A stretch of DNA of 64,000 nt from Bradyrhizobium hereditatis (GTDB lineage: Bacteria; Pseudomonadota; Alphaproteobacteria; Rhizobiales; Xanthobacteraceae): positions 1-64,000 of the forward strand of contig NZ_JAGKJK010000024.1 in NCBI RefSeq assembly GCF_020329435.1. The letters are read 5' to 3'. Positions 34,788 to 42,895 of the stretch are shown here, one piece after another. The position numbers were made by a program, and so were the translations under genes. The notes beneath the pieces are model-generated. The model saw nothing but the letters and a program-made list of their open reading frames with translations. It had not been told where the DNA came from and made no database searches. Within the stretch, counting starts at the first letter, position 1. The number at the start of each line of letters is the position of its first letter.

Positions 34788-34937
34788 CGCCGGCGGCAAG
34801 CATCACGACTGGCCTTGTCACGTCAAGCGGCAACACGAGGTGGATGAAACACGATTGCGCCAGCCAGGCACGATCGAACTTCGGTCAGACCTCAGTCTTT
34901 TCCGTGTCGCAAAGGAATCGGAGTCCAAGAACAGAGC

Positions 34938-34967
34938 GACCCGGCTGGGGGGCATCCCGGCCGGGTC
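34938..34967 (-). terminator. GC-rich hairpin, possible terminator
   Basis: GACCCGGC / GCCGGGTC form a perfect 8-bp stem about 45 bases after the stop of the small exported-protein gene. There is no clear T-run, so termination is uncertain. Confidence 0.35.
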
Positions 34968-35013
34968 GTTGGAGGTGCTTGGAGGTCCTAGTACTTGGAA
35001 GGTGAGAGGAAGT

Positions 35014-35214
35014 TCAGCGGGGGGTCTCGCTGTCGTAGGAGATCACACAGACCTCCTTGGGACTCTTGGTGCCGCAATCGACCACCTGTTCACGCACAAA
35101 CGACGAACCCGTGTCACGCGGGGCGCGGGGCTGGACGTTCTGGGCCGACAGGGTGGCCAGGGTTGCGACGGCGCCGAGCGGGACGATGAAAAAACGGAAG
35201 GACGGCTTCAGCAC
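35014..35214 (-). CDS. small exported hypothetical protein (66 aa)
   Basis: A 66-residue product beginning MLKPSFRFFIVPLGAVATLA, which looks like a signal peptide. The remaining 40 residues hold two cysteines (VVDCGTKSPKEVCVI) that could form a disulfide. The start is GTG with AGGAGA at a good distance. It lies downstream of the ECF sigma gene on the same strand, about 170 bases away, and could belong to its regulon. No family is recognised. Confidence 0.6.
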   Translation of the reverse strand: MLKPSFRFFIVPLGAVATLATLSAQNVQPRAPRDTGSSFVREQVVDCGTKSPKEVCVISYDSETPR

Positions 35215-35387
35215 GTTCGCTCTCCTGTTCGGCGTTGGCGTTGCGTTGGTTGCAGGTATAGGGGGTGAGTTTTTCCGGGTGATGTCGCCAATTGTTTCAT
35301 TTGTTTCGTCGGAGGTAATCCTTGTCCGTCGAAACCGACCCGTTTTTCAACCCCGACGCCTGTTTAATTAATTGAAATTGTTAGGGT

Positions 35388-35999
35388 TTATGCAGCGAGG
35401 CTGTCCACGCCGGCGCCCTTAAGCAATTCAGCCAATTGTTTGCGGGCGTAGAACATCCGCGTCTTCACTGTGCTCTGGGGAATCCCGATGATCGCGCCGG
35501 CCTCTTCCACCGACTTCTCGTGGTAGTAGACCAGGTTGATGATCTCGCGATGCGCCGGCGACAGCTTGGCGACGCAGGCACGCAGGATCGCACTGGTGTT
35601 GCTGCGGTCGAGCGAAGCTTCCGGCGTGTCGGCCTCGTCAGCGATTTCCAGCACGTCTTCCTGTTCGATGTCCTCATGCTTGCGCTGGCGCAGCGCGGTC
35701 AGCGCCTTGAAGCGGGCGATCGACAGCAGCCAGGTCGAAACCTGCGAGCGGCCCTCGAACTGCGCAGCCGTGCGCCACACGTCGAGGAAAACCTGGCTGA
35801 CGAGATCTTCCGCCATCGTGGTGTCGCGCACCATGCGCAGCACGAAGCGGTAAACCCGGACGTTATGACGGGAGTAAAGCACGTGCATGGCCGTACGGTC
35901 GCCCTTGGCGATGCTCACCAGCAGCATTTCGTCTGATGTCGCGCGGGCGGCGGCGATCGACTCCTTGGCTGCGGCGTTGATGGCGATGACGTTAGACAT
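35388..35999 (-). CDS. ECF-type RNA polymerase sigma factor
   Basis: A 203-residue sigma factor with region 2 at about residues 28-95 (LYSRHNVRVYRFVLRMVRDT, then AEDLVSQVFLDVWR) and region 4 at about 135-190 (LSPAHREIINLVYYHEKSVE, IGIPQSTVKTRMFYARKQLA). It would direct RNA polymerase to a stress or envelope regulon. No anti-sigma gene with a zinc motif or membrane segment lies beside it, which is unusual. A 13-bp perfect inverted repeat precedes it. Acidic inserts (EDIEQEDVLEIADEAD) fill the linker between the two regions. Confidence 0.92.
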   Translation of the reverse strand: MSNVIAINAAAKESIAAARATSDEMLLVSIAKGDRTAMHVLYSRHNVRVYRFVLRMVRDTTMAEDLVSQVFLDVWRTAAQFEGRSQVSTWLLSIARFKALTALRQRKHEDIEQEDVLEIADEADTPEASLDRSNTSAILRACVAKLSPAHREIINLVYYHEKSVEEAGAIIGIPQSTVKTRMFYARKQLAELLKGAGVDSLAA

Positions 36000-36110
36000 G
36001 ACAGGCTCCCACTTCCGACGCCGGGCGGCGTTTTGTTGGGAGAATTGTTAATGAGGCTCGGTTTCGGGATGTCTGCTCCACAAGGGGAAAATGGTTTCGT
36101 GCAGAAGAGA

Positions 36111-36143
36111 ATTGTTTCGTCGCGAGCCTTGCGACGAAACAAT
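36111..36143. repeat. perfect 13-bp inverted repeat upstream of the ECF sigma gene
   Basis: ATTGTTTCGTCGC, seven bases, GCGACGAAACAAT. No T-run follows on either strand. It lies about 110 bases before the ECF sigma start. Related GTTTCGT blocks occur at 36094 and 35305, so the arms may be promoter or regulator elements. Confidence 0.6.
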
Positions 36144-36234
36144 CGGGCCAGAAATGCCAATAATTTCAATACGTGGAAAATTGGAAGATTTCAGACGCGA
36201 GTTTGTTCCGCGTGCAGGTACGTACAATCTTGTG

Positions 36235-36355
36235 GTCGTCCCTGCGAACGCAGGGACCCATAACCACAGGGCGTCGTCGTCTGGAAAGGATCTCTACCTA
36301 GCGGGTTAAAATCACCGCCGCGGAGCATGGGTCCCTGCGTTCGCAGGGACGACGG
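36235..36355. repeat. dispersed palindromic repeat, family A copy 3
   Basis: Ends GTCCCTGCGAACGCAGGGAC and GTCCCTGCGTTCGCAGGGAC as in copy 2, with CATAACCACAGG next to the left end. It lies directly after the OmpR-type regulator gene, five bases from its stop, and may end that transcript. Confidence 0.85.
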
Positions 36356-36361
36356 AGGAGC

Positions 36362-37099
36362 CTAACCCTTCTCGCCGGTCGGGGAGAACAGGTAACCGCC
36401 GCCCCTGATAGTACGAATCACCGCGGGCTTGGTTGGATCTATCTCGATCTTGCGGCGGATACGCATGATGCGGAGATCGACGGCGCGATCGAAGGCTTCG
36501 GCGTCGCGCGCATTGGCGAGCTCAAGGAGCCGCTCGCGCGACAAGACGCGCTTCGGGTTCGCCGCGAACACTTTCAACAGGCCGAACTCGGACGCGGTCA
36601 GCGGGTGCTCATTGCCTTCGTCATCACGCAGCGCCTGGGCCTCGAGGTCGAGCCATTTGGTGCCGAACCGCACCAATTGCTCCTTCTCCGCCTTTGCCGC
36701 CGCAGCCTCGGGCGCGGCGGTCTTGGCCGGCGTGCTGCGGCGAAGCACCGAGCGGATGCGCGCCATCAGCTCGCGCAATTCGCAGGGCTTGGCGATGTAG
36801 TCGTCGGCGCCGAGCTCGAGGCCGACGACGCGGTCGATCGGGCTTGCGGTCGCCGTCAGCATGATGACGGGAACGTTGATTCGGCTCTTCAGGTCGCGAA
36901 TGATCGACAGCCCGTCTTCTTCGGGCATGTTGAGGTCGAGCACGACGAGATCGGGCACGTTGGTCTCGATTTCGCGGCGCAGGCTTTTTCCGCCGTCGCA
37001 CAGCGTGACGGTGAAACCGTGCATCTTGAGGTAATCACCGACCATCTCGCGGGCCGGTGGCTCGTCATCGACAATGAAGATGTGCGGGCTCTGGGTCAT
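36362..37099 (-). CDS. OmpR-family response regulator
   Basis: A 245-residue regulator. The receiver domain (residues 5-120) has IFIVDDEP, phospho-acceptor Asp55 in LVVLDLNMPEEDG, and MLTATAS. A basic/alanine linker precedes a winged-helix DNA-binding domain at about 145-240 (LTASEFGLLKVFAANPKRVL). It is last in a three-gene signalling operon and overlaps the hybrid kinase gene by four bases, so it is the probable output of that kinase. Confidence 0.92.
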   Translation of the reverse strand: MTQSPHIFIVDDEPPAREMVGDYLKMHGFTVTLCDGGKSLRREIETNVPDLVVLDLNMPEEDGLSIIRDLKSRINVPVIMLTATASPIDRVVGLELGADDYIAKPCELRELMARIRSVLRRSTPAKTAAPEAAAAKAEKEQLVRFGTKWLDLEAQALRDDEGNEHPLTASEFGLLKVFAANPKRVLSRERLLELANARDAEAFDRAVDLRIMRIRRKIEIDPTKPAVIRTIRGGGYLFSPTGEKG

Positions 37100-38841
37100 G
37101 ACGGGTCTGTTGCGGGCAGTGTAACCGTAAACGTCGAACCCTGTCCGGGGCCGGCGCTTTCGGCGGTAACATGCCCGCCATGCATGTCAATGATGCGCTT
37201 CACAATCGACAGGCCGAGGCCGGTCGAACTTTCCCCTGCCGTCGGCTTGGCCGAGAGCCGCTGGAACCGGCCGAACAGCCGGCCGAGATCCTCCGGCGAA
37301 AGGCCGGCGCCCTGGTCGGCAATGCGGATCACCGTGTCGCCACCCTCATGCGTGACGGTCACCGTGATCTTGCCGCCGATCGGTGAATATTTGATGGCGT
37401 TGCTGACGAGGTTGTCGATCGCCTCGCGGATCCGGTCGGTGTCGCACATGGTGACGATGTTCGGCGGCGCCGACACCGTGATGGTCTGCTGCTTGTTGAC
37501 TGCCGAGGGCAGGTTGGAATCGGCGACCTCGGTAACGAGCGCCGCGATATCGACCGGTTCGCGGCGGATGGTGATGTCGAAAGCGTCCGCCATCGCATCG
37601 GAAATCAGGTGGTCGACCATCGTGGTCAGGCGCTTGGTGGCGTCCCTGATATGTTCGACCTGCGCGGTGACATTCTCCTTCGGCGAACCGGCGCTGATCA
37701 ATTCCGTCAGCATCTCGGTGCGGCCGAGGATCACGCCGAGCGGATTCTTCAGATCGTGCGCCACCGTGCCGAGGATTTCATTCTTGAAGCCGTTGGCGCG
37801 CTGCAGCCGGAGCCACTGCGCCGAAAGGCGGCGATTGGCCTGCATCAGCGCGCGGGTGCGCTGGGCGACGCGATCCTCAAGCTGGGTGTTTGCCTCGTGC
37901 AGTTGCCGGTAAAGAATGACGTTATCGAAGGCGATCGAGAGACGGCTGGAGAAAATCTCGACCAGCGCGCGGTCGGTATCGGACAGCTGGCGCTCGGCCT
38001 GCAGCAGCACCACCACTTCGCGGCCTGAGCCGGTGCGCAGATAAAGCACGCTGCGGTGGTCGGCGAACTCGTTCTTGCGGCGCTGGAAGGCGGCTTCCAC
38101 CATCGCCCGCAGATCCGGATCGAGCGCTTTCGAGCTGGTGGTGCCGATGAAGCGGCTGTAGCAGCCCGACCCCGCCAGCACGGAGAATTCGCTGCCCGGC
38201 GCGCCGTCGTCGCGCAGCACCAGGATGCCGGCGCAGTCGACATTGAGCAACGAGGCGAGCTGCGTCAGCACACCTTCGGCCAGCCGCTGCATCGATTTGA
38301 AGTCGTAGAGCGTCGAAGCGGCGTCGATGATGATCTCGAGCCCGCGCCTGGTCTGCACCATGCGCTCGAGCTGCTGGTAGCTGCGCAGCGCTGCGGTGAG
38401 CGAGGTGAACAGTTTGTCGGCGGTCAGCTCGGTCTTGGCCTTGTAGTCGTTGATGTCGTACTGGACGATGACGCGGCGTTCGGGCGCCTGGCCCGGCTGG
38501 CCGGTGCGCAGGATGATGCGGACGGTCTCGTTCTTGATCTCGTTGCGGATGTACTCGACGAGCTCCAGCCCCGCGACGTCGGTTTCCATGATGACGTCGA
38601 GCAGCACGGCCGCGACGTCCGGATTGTCGCGCATCAGCTTGCGGCCTTCGGCCGCGGAGTAGGCCGACAGGATTTCCAGCGTCGCGCCGTTGAGGCTGTA
38701 ATCGCTCAGCGCAAAGCGGGTGCCCTCGTGCACCGCGGCATCGTCATCGATGACGGCGACCTTCCATTTGCGTGCGGACGAGTCCTCCGGAGCGGCCCCG
38801 GTATCGTCGATCAGGTGGAGGACATCGTCCTGTTCGGCCAT
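37096..38841 (-). CDS. hybrid response regulator/histidine kinase with DUF3369 domain
   Basis: A 581-residue cytoplasmic protein. The N-terminal receiver has acidic IDDD and phospho-acceptor Asp82 (LLDVIMETDVAG). A DUF3369 (GAF-like) region covers about residues 160-310. A short coiled coil precedes the kinase core with H-box His362 (GTVAHDLKNPLG), then the ATP-binding part with ADQGAGL and GLGLSIVKRI. The receiver may take phosphate from the membrane kinase upstream, and the kinase core may pass it to the OmpR regulator. It overlaps its neighbours by 31 and 4 bases. Confidence 0.9.
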   Translation of the reverse strand: MAEQDDVLHLIDDTGAAPEDSSARKWKVAVIDDDAAVHEGTRFALSDYSLNGATLEILSAYSAAEGRKLMRDNPDVAAVLLDVIMETDVAGLELVEYIRNEIKNETVRIILRTGQPGQAPERRVIVQYDINDYKAKTELTADKLFTSLTAALRSYQQLERMVQTRRGLEIIIDAASTLYDFKSMQRLAEGVLTQLASLLNVDCAGILVLRDDGAPGSEFSVLAGSGCYSRFIGTTSSKALDPDLRAMVEAAFQRRKNEFADHRSVLYLRTGSGREVVVLLQAERQLSDTDRALVEIFSSRLSIAFDNVILYRQLHEANTQLEDRVAQRTRALMQANRRLSAQWLRLQRANGFKNEILGTVAHDLKNPLGVILGRTEMLTELISAGSPKENVTAQVEHIRDATKRLTTMVDHLISDAMADAFDITIRREPVDIAALVTEVADSNLPSAVNKQQTITVSAPPNIVTMCDTDRIREAIDNLVSNAIKYSPIGGKITVTVTHEGGDTVIRIADQGAGLSPEDLGRLFGRFQRLSAKPTAGESSTGLGLSIVKRIIDMHGGHVTAESAGPGQGSTFTVTLPATDPS

Positions 38842-40928
38842 TGCGAAGTTCCGTCGGCTGCTGTCTGGTCTTTATTCGCGTCTGTATTCGTGGATCCGCC
38901 CTTGGCGACTTTCGGCATGATAATGCGGAAGGTGGTGCCTTGTCCCAGCCTTGACTCCAGCATCATCCGGCCGCCGAGCTGTTGAGTGACAAGATTATAG
39001 ACGATATGCAAGCCCAGTCCGGTACCGCCCTCGTTGCGCCGCGTCGTAAAGAACGGGTCAAACGCCTGCCGCTGCACATCCGGCGTCATTCCGGCCCCGT
39101 TATCGGCGAAAATGATCTCGACATCGTCGCTGCCGCGGGCTCGCGCCGAGATCGAGATGGCCCCGGAGCGGCCGTCGGCAAAGGCATGGTTGGCGGCGTT
39201 AAGGAAAAGATTGGTTAATATCTGGCCGTAGGAGCCGGGATAGCCGTCGATCACGAGCCCCTCCGGCACGTCGACGGAGAGGGTGATCGCCGCCTTCTTC
39301 AACACTGGCCGGAGACTGGCGACGATCTGGTCGGTGGCCTCGCTGAGGTTGAACTGCCGCCGCTCGGCGTGGGAGCGGTCCACCGCGACCTGCTTGAACG
39401 ACTGAATCAGCTCGCCGGCGCGGTGCAGGTTCGCCACCAGCTGCTGGGCGGCGTCGCGCGAGGCCTTGACGAAGTCGTCGAGCTTGGAGCGGCGCAGCGG
39501 CCCGGTGCGCAATTCGGATTCGAAGGTTTCGGCCCGGCGCGCAAAGCTCGACGCCACCGTCAGGCTGATGCCGATCGGGTTGTTCACCTCATGGGCGACG
39601 CCGGCAACCAGCCCGCCGAGCGCCGCCAGCCGTTCGGCGTCGATCAGGTTCTGCTGCGCGGTGTTGAGCTCGAGCAGCGCGCTCTCGGCTCGCTCCTTTG
39701 CGGCGCGCAGCTCATCCTCGGTCTTGCGCTTGGCAATGGCGTTTTCACGGAACACGTCCACGGCGCGCGCCATGGCGCCGACCTCGTCCCTGGCAGTGGT
39801 GCCCTGCACGGTGCGATCGTAATGGCCTGATGTGATCGCATGCATCGCTGCGAGGATCTGCTGCAGCGGCAGGCGAATCGAGAGCGCGATCAGGACGCCG
39901 GCGGACAGGATGATGCCGAGGAACATCACGGCAATCGACAGCACCCGGCGCGAAATGGCCGACAGCGTCTTGTCGAACGTCTCCTGCGCCTTCTGTTCGC
40001 GCTGACGCATCTTGACCGACAATTCGTCGATGACGGCGATGGCCTCGGCCTGGCTGGCGTCGATGGTGTTGCGCAAAAGTTCGGTCCGGATCGCGAGCTG
40101 CTCGGTCAGCTTCGCCATGCCCTCACGAAGCGCCACCGTCCGCGCCTGCAGCCGCGTCAACGCCATGCGCTGCAGATCATTGTCCGCGAGGTCGGCCATC
40201 ACGGGAATGGTCTTCTCGATTGTCTCGGTGTTCCTGCGGGCGTCCTCGGCGGAAGCCGAGGCGGGCGACAGGTAATAGGCGTTGGCGGCGACCAGTAGCG
40301 CCGTAAACGCTTCGCGCGACCTTCCGAGCGACGGCCAGATCTGCGCATCGCGATGCCCGGTGGCGCCCTCGATGATCGAGTACAGCCCGGCCATTTCGCG
40401 GGCTGGCCCCAGCACCTGCTGCTCGTAGGTCTTGGTGATGGTGGCCTGCACGGCGCGCAATTCACCGAAGCCGTTCAGGAAACGATCGGTGACCTGTTCG
40501 AGCCGCTCGACCGAACCAGACAGCATCGGGTCGTTCGCGGCGCGGTTGGTCAGCGTGCCGAGCACCGCTTCGCGCAGCAGCAGGATTTCGGCGAACAGTT
40601 CGGGGCTCGGCTGGTTGATGTAGCGGTGGATCAGGTTCTGCAGCCGGCTGGTCTCGCTTTCGAGATGCGCCAGTATCTTGTCGGACTCGCGCACCTGCCG
40701 GACATCGTCCCAGGCCGAGCCGAGCACGTTGGCGCCGTTCCAGATCAACAGGGCGAGCACCACGACGACGGCGGAGTTCAACGCGGCAATCGACAGAATG
40801 CGCCAGCGTATAGGCACCGCGCGCAGCCACTGGACCACGCGAAAGCGGCCGCGCGCGGCGAAGCTCGCCGGTCGTTCCGCTGTCTGCTGCTGTTGCGGTG
40901 CGCCGGTCAAATTCGCTCCACCTTGCAA
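38811..40928 (-). CDS. membrane sensor histidine kinase with HAMP domain
   Basis: A 705-residue kinase. The first membrane helix is at about 45-65 (LSIAALNSAVVVVLALLIW). A long helical periplasmic sensor follows (about 66-325), then the second helix (about 328-350), a HAMP domain (SIRLPLQQILAAMHAITSGH), a coiled coil, and the H-box LVAGVAHEVNNPIG with His446. N- and G-boxes (NLFLNAANHAF, FADNGAGM, GGTGLGLHIVYN) are intact. It starts a signalling operon and overlaps both the small exported-protein gene upstream (22 bases) and the hybrid kinase (31 bases). The signal is unknown. Confidence 0.9.
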   Translation of the reverse strand: MQGGANLTGAPQQQQTAERPASFAARGRFRVVQWLRAVPIRWRILSIAALNSAVVVVLALLIWNGANVLGSAWDDVRQVRESDKILAHLESETSRLQNLIHRYINQPSPELFAEILLLREAVLGTLTNRAANDPMLSGSVERLEQVTDRFLNGFGELRAVQATITKTYEQQVLGPAREMAGLYSIIEGATGHRDAQIWPSLGRSREAFTALLVAANAYYLSPASASAEDARRNTETIEKTIPVMADLADNDLQRMALTRLQARTVALREGMAKLTEQLAIRTELLRNTIDASQAEAIAVIDELSVKMRQREQKAQETFDKTLSAISRRVLSIAVMFLGIILSAGVLIALSIRLPLQQILAAMHAITSGHYDRTVQGTTARDEVGAMARAVDVFRENAIAKRKTEDELRAAKERAESALLELNTAQQNLIDAERLAALGGLVAGVAHEVNNPIGISLTVASSFARRAETFESELRTGPLRRSKLDDFVKASRDAAQQLVANLHRAGELIQSFKQVAVDRSHAERRQFNLSEATDQIVASLRPVLKKAAITLSVDVPEGLVIDGYPGSYGQILTNLFLNAANHAFADGRSGAISISARARGSDDVEIIFADNGAGMTPDVQRQAFDPFFTTRRNEGGTGLGLHIVYNLVTQQLGGRMMLESRLGQGTTFRIIMPKVAKGGSTNTDANKDQTAADGTSQWPNRTMSST

Positions 40929-41215
40929 AGGCGCCAGACCAATAGCGGCGTGATCGTCCCGATCAATGCAACGTTGGTACGGTCAGGGCCGGTCGCGCCG
41001 GTCTGGATCTGTTCCTGTTCCGCGGCCAATTGGCTGACATGGAACACGCCGCTCGGATAGCTGCTGCGCAGCGCCTGGAAGGTCGAACGGCTTCCTTGGG
41101 GATCACTGGCGCAATTTTCGCGCGCAAAAGCGCCCGTTGAGATCGCCGTAAGCAACAGCGCAACAACAAGCACGATGGTCCGCGAAAGGTTGGCGCGGCA
41201 ATACACTGGCGACAC
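40907..41215 (-). CDS. small exported hypothetical protein (102 aa), first in the kinase operon
   Basis: A 102-residue product with a signal peptide (RTIVLVVALLLTAISTGAFA). The mature part has one Cys near the start (RENCASDPQG) and a hydrophobic end (NVALIGTITPLLVWRL). It starts at a GTG with a GGGG stretch only a few bases before it. It overlaps the sensor kinase by 22 bases, so co-translation is likely. It could bind the kinase's periplasmic domain. No family is recognised, and the start is uncertain. Confidence 0.55.
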   Translation of the reverse strand: MSPVYCRANLSRTIVLVVALLLTAISTGAFARENCASDPQGSRSTFQALRSSYPSGVFHVSQLAAEQEQIQTGATGPDRTNVALIGTITPLLVWRLCKVERI

Positions 41216-41461
41216 ATCCCCTTAGAGATGAAGTCTGCGGGGGACAGAAAAAGGTTCAACGCAATTTTAGCAGAATTTACCGATGTTTGACTATTGGCCT
41301 GCCTGCCCGATGAGCGTATACCGAAGGGGCTTCTGATATGCTGGCTGCAATCTTTAATTGTGCCTTGCGGTGATTCCCGCGGATTGAAACCGCCATCGCA
41401 GGCATTTATGAGGGCGACGAACGGTTGAGTCGCCGGCGCGGCAGGGCAGGGGTAATCGCCA

Positions 41462-42784
41462 GTGAAATCGGCCTTGAGATTCTTGCTATTCGCAGTGCTC
41501 GCGGTCGCGGCGCTGGTCTCGCCGGCGCGGGCCGCCACCGAGATCAATTGGTGGCATGCGATGTCGGGAGAACTCGGCAAGCAGCTCGAAAAGCTGGCCG
41601 CCGATTTCAATGCCTCGCAGTCCGACTACCGGATCGTGCCGACCTACAAGGGCAATTACACCGAGACAGTAACGGCGGCGATCTTCGCGTTTCGATCGCG
41701 GAGCCAGCCGGCGATCGTCCAGGTCAACGAGATCGCGACCGCGACCATGATGGCGGCCAAGGGCGCCATCTATCCGGTCTACGAATTGATGCGCGACCAG
41801 TCGGAGCCGTTCTCGCCGGAGGCGTACCTGCCGGCCGTAACCGGCTATTATTCCGATGTCGCCGGCAACATGCTCTCATTCCCGTTCAATGTCTCGACAC
41901 CGATCCTTTACTACAACAAGGATCTGTTTCGCGCCGCGGGCCTCGACGCAGAGGCGCCGCCGAGGACCTGGACCGAGATCGGCGCTGCGGCGAAGCGCCT
42001 GCGCGCCGCGGGTTCACCGTGCGGGCTCACCACGTCCTGGCCCTCCTGGGTCCATGTCGAGAATTTTTCCGCGTTCCACAATCTGCCGCTGGCAACCCGA
42101 AGCAATGGCTTTAACGGGCTCGATGCGGAATTGACCTTCAACAATCCGGAAGTAGTGCGGCACATCGCGCAACTCGCGGAATGGCAGGCGACGAAAATTT
42201 TCGATTATAGCGGCCGCGGCCAATCGGCCGAGCCGCGCTTCCAGAAGGGCGAATGCGCCATCTTCATCGGCTCGTCCGGGACGCGCGCGGACATCAAGGC
42301 CAATTCCAAATTCGAGGTCGGTTTCGGCATGATTCCGTACCGGAGCGAAATCGCCGGCGCACCGCAAAACTCGATCATCGGCGGCGCGACGCTATGGGTG
42401 CTGCGCGACCGGCCGCACCCCGAATACACCGGTGTCGCGCGGTTCTTCGCCTACCTCTCGAAACCGGAAGTGCAGGCCGCCTGGCACCAGCACACCGGGT
42501 ATTTGCCGATCACCCGCGCCGCGTTCGACCTCACCCGCGCGCAAGGCTTCTACGACCGCAATCCCGGTGCGGCGATCGGGATTGAGCAGTTGACCCTAAA
42601 GCCGCCAACCGAGAACTCAAAGGGAATCCGGCTTGGTTCATTCGTCCTGATCCGCAGCGTAATCGACGAAGAACTCGAACAGGTTTTCAGCGGCAGGCAG
42701 TCCGCGCAGGCCGCACTCGACCTCGCCGTCGATCGCGGCAACCGTCTGCTGCGCCAGTTCGAGCGCGCCAATCCGGACCGGTGA
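41462..42784 (+). CDS. UgpB-like ABC transporter substrate-binding protein (orphan)
   Basis: A 440-residue type-1 solute-binding protein. The signal peptide ends near PARAATE. UgpB-like stretches are TEINWWHAMSGELGKQLEKL, FPFNVSTPILYYNKDLFRAA and FSAFHNLPLATRSNGFNGLD, in the order of the sn-glycerol-3-phosphate binding protein. It begins at a GTG. No ugpA, ugpE or ugpC gene is next to it; it is followed by a repeat and an unrelated kinase-fold gene. Ligand by homology: glycerol-3-phosphate or its diesters. Confidence 0.88.
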   Translation: MKSALRFLLFAVLAVAALVSPARAATEINWWHAMSGELGKQLEKLAADFNASQSDYRIVPTYKGNYTETVTAAIFAFRSRSQPAIVQVNEIATATMMAAKGAIYPVYELMRDQSEPFSPEAYLPAVTGYYSDVAGNMLSFPFNVSTPILYYNKDLFRAAGLDAEAPPRTWTEIGAAAKRLRAAGSPCGLTTSWPSWVHVENFSAFHNLPLATRSNGFNGLDAELTFNNPEVVRHIAQLAEWQATKIFDYSGRGQSAEPRFQKGECAIFIGSSGTRADIKANSKFEVGFGMIPYRSEIAGAPQNSIIGGATLWVLRDRPHPEYTGVARFFAYLSKPEVQAAWHQHTGYLPITRAAFDLTRAQGFYDRNPGAAIGIEQLTLKPPTENSKGIRLGSFVLIRSVIDEELEQVFSGRQSAQAALDLAVDRGNRLLRQFERANPDR

Positions 42785-42791
42785 CGTCGCT

Positions 42792-42875
42792 CGTCATTGC
42801 GAGGAGCGAAGCGACGAAGCAATCCATCTATCCCCGAGTTGAGCTATGGATTGCTTCGCTTCGCTCGCAATGACG
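42792..42875. repeat. dispersed palindromic repeat, family B copy 2
   Basis: CGTCATTGCGAGGAGCGAAG at the left and CTTCGCTCGCAATGACG at the right form a near-perfect palindrome around TATCCCCGAGTTGAGC. It begins eight bases after the binding-protein stop. Confidence 0.9.
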
Positions 42876-42895
42876 GCGGAAAGTTCAGGGCCAGC

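Noticed and set aside
36111..36143. Rho-independent terminator
   Set aside because: The stem is perfect but no T-run follows on either strand, so it is reported as an inverted repeat only.
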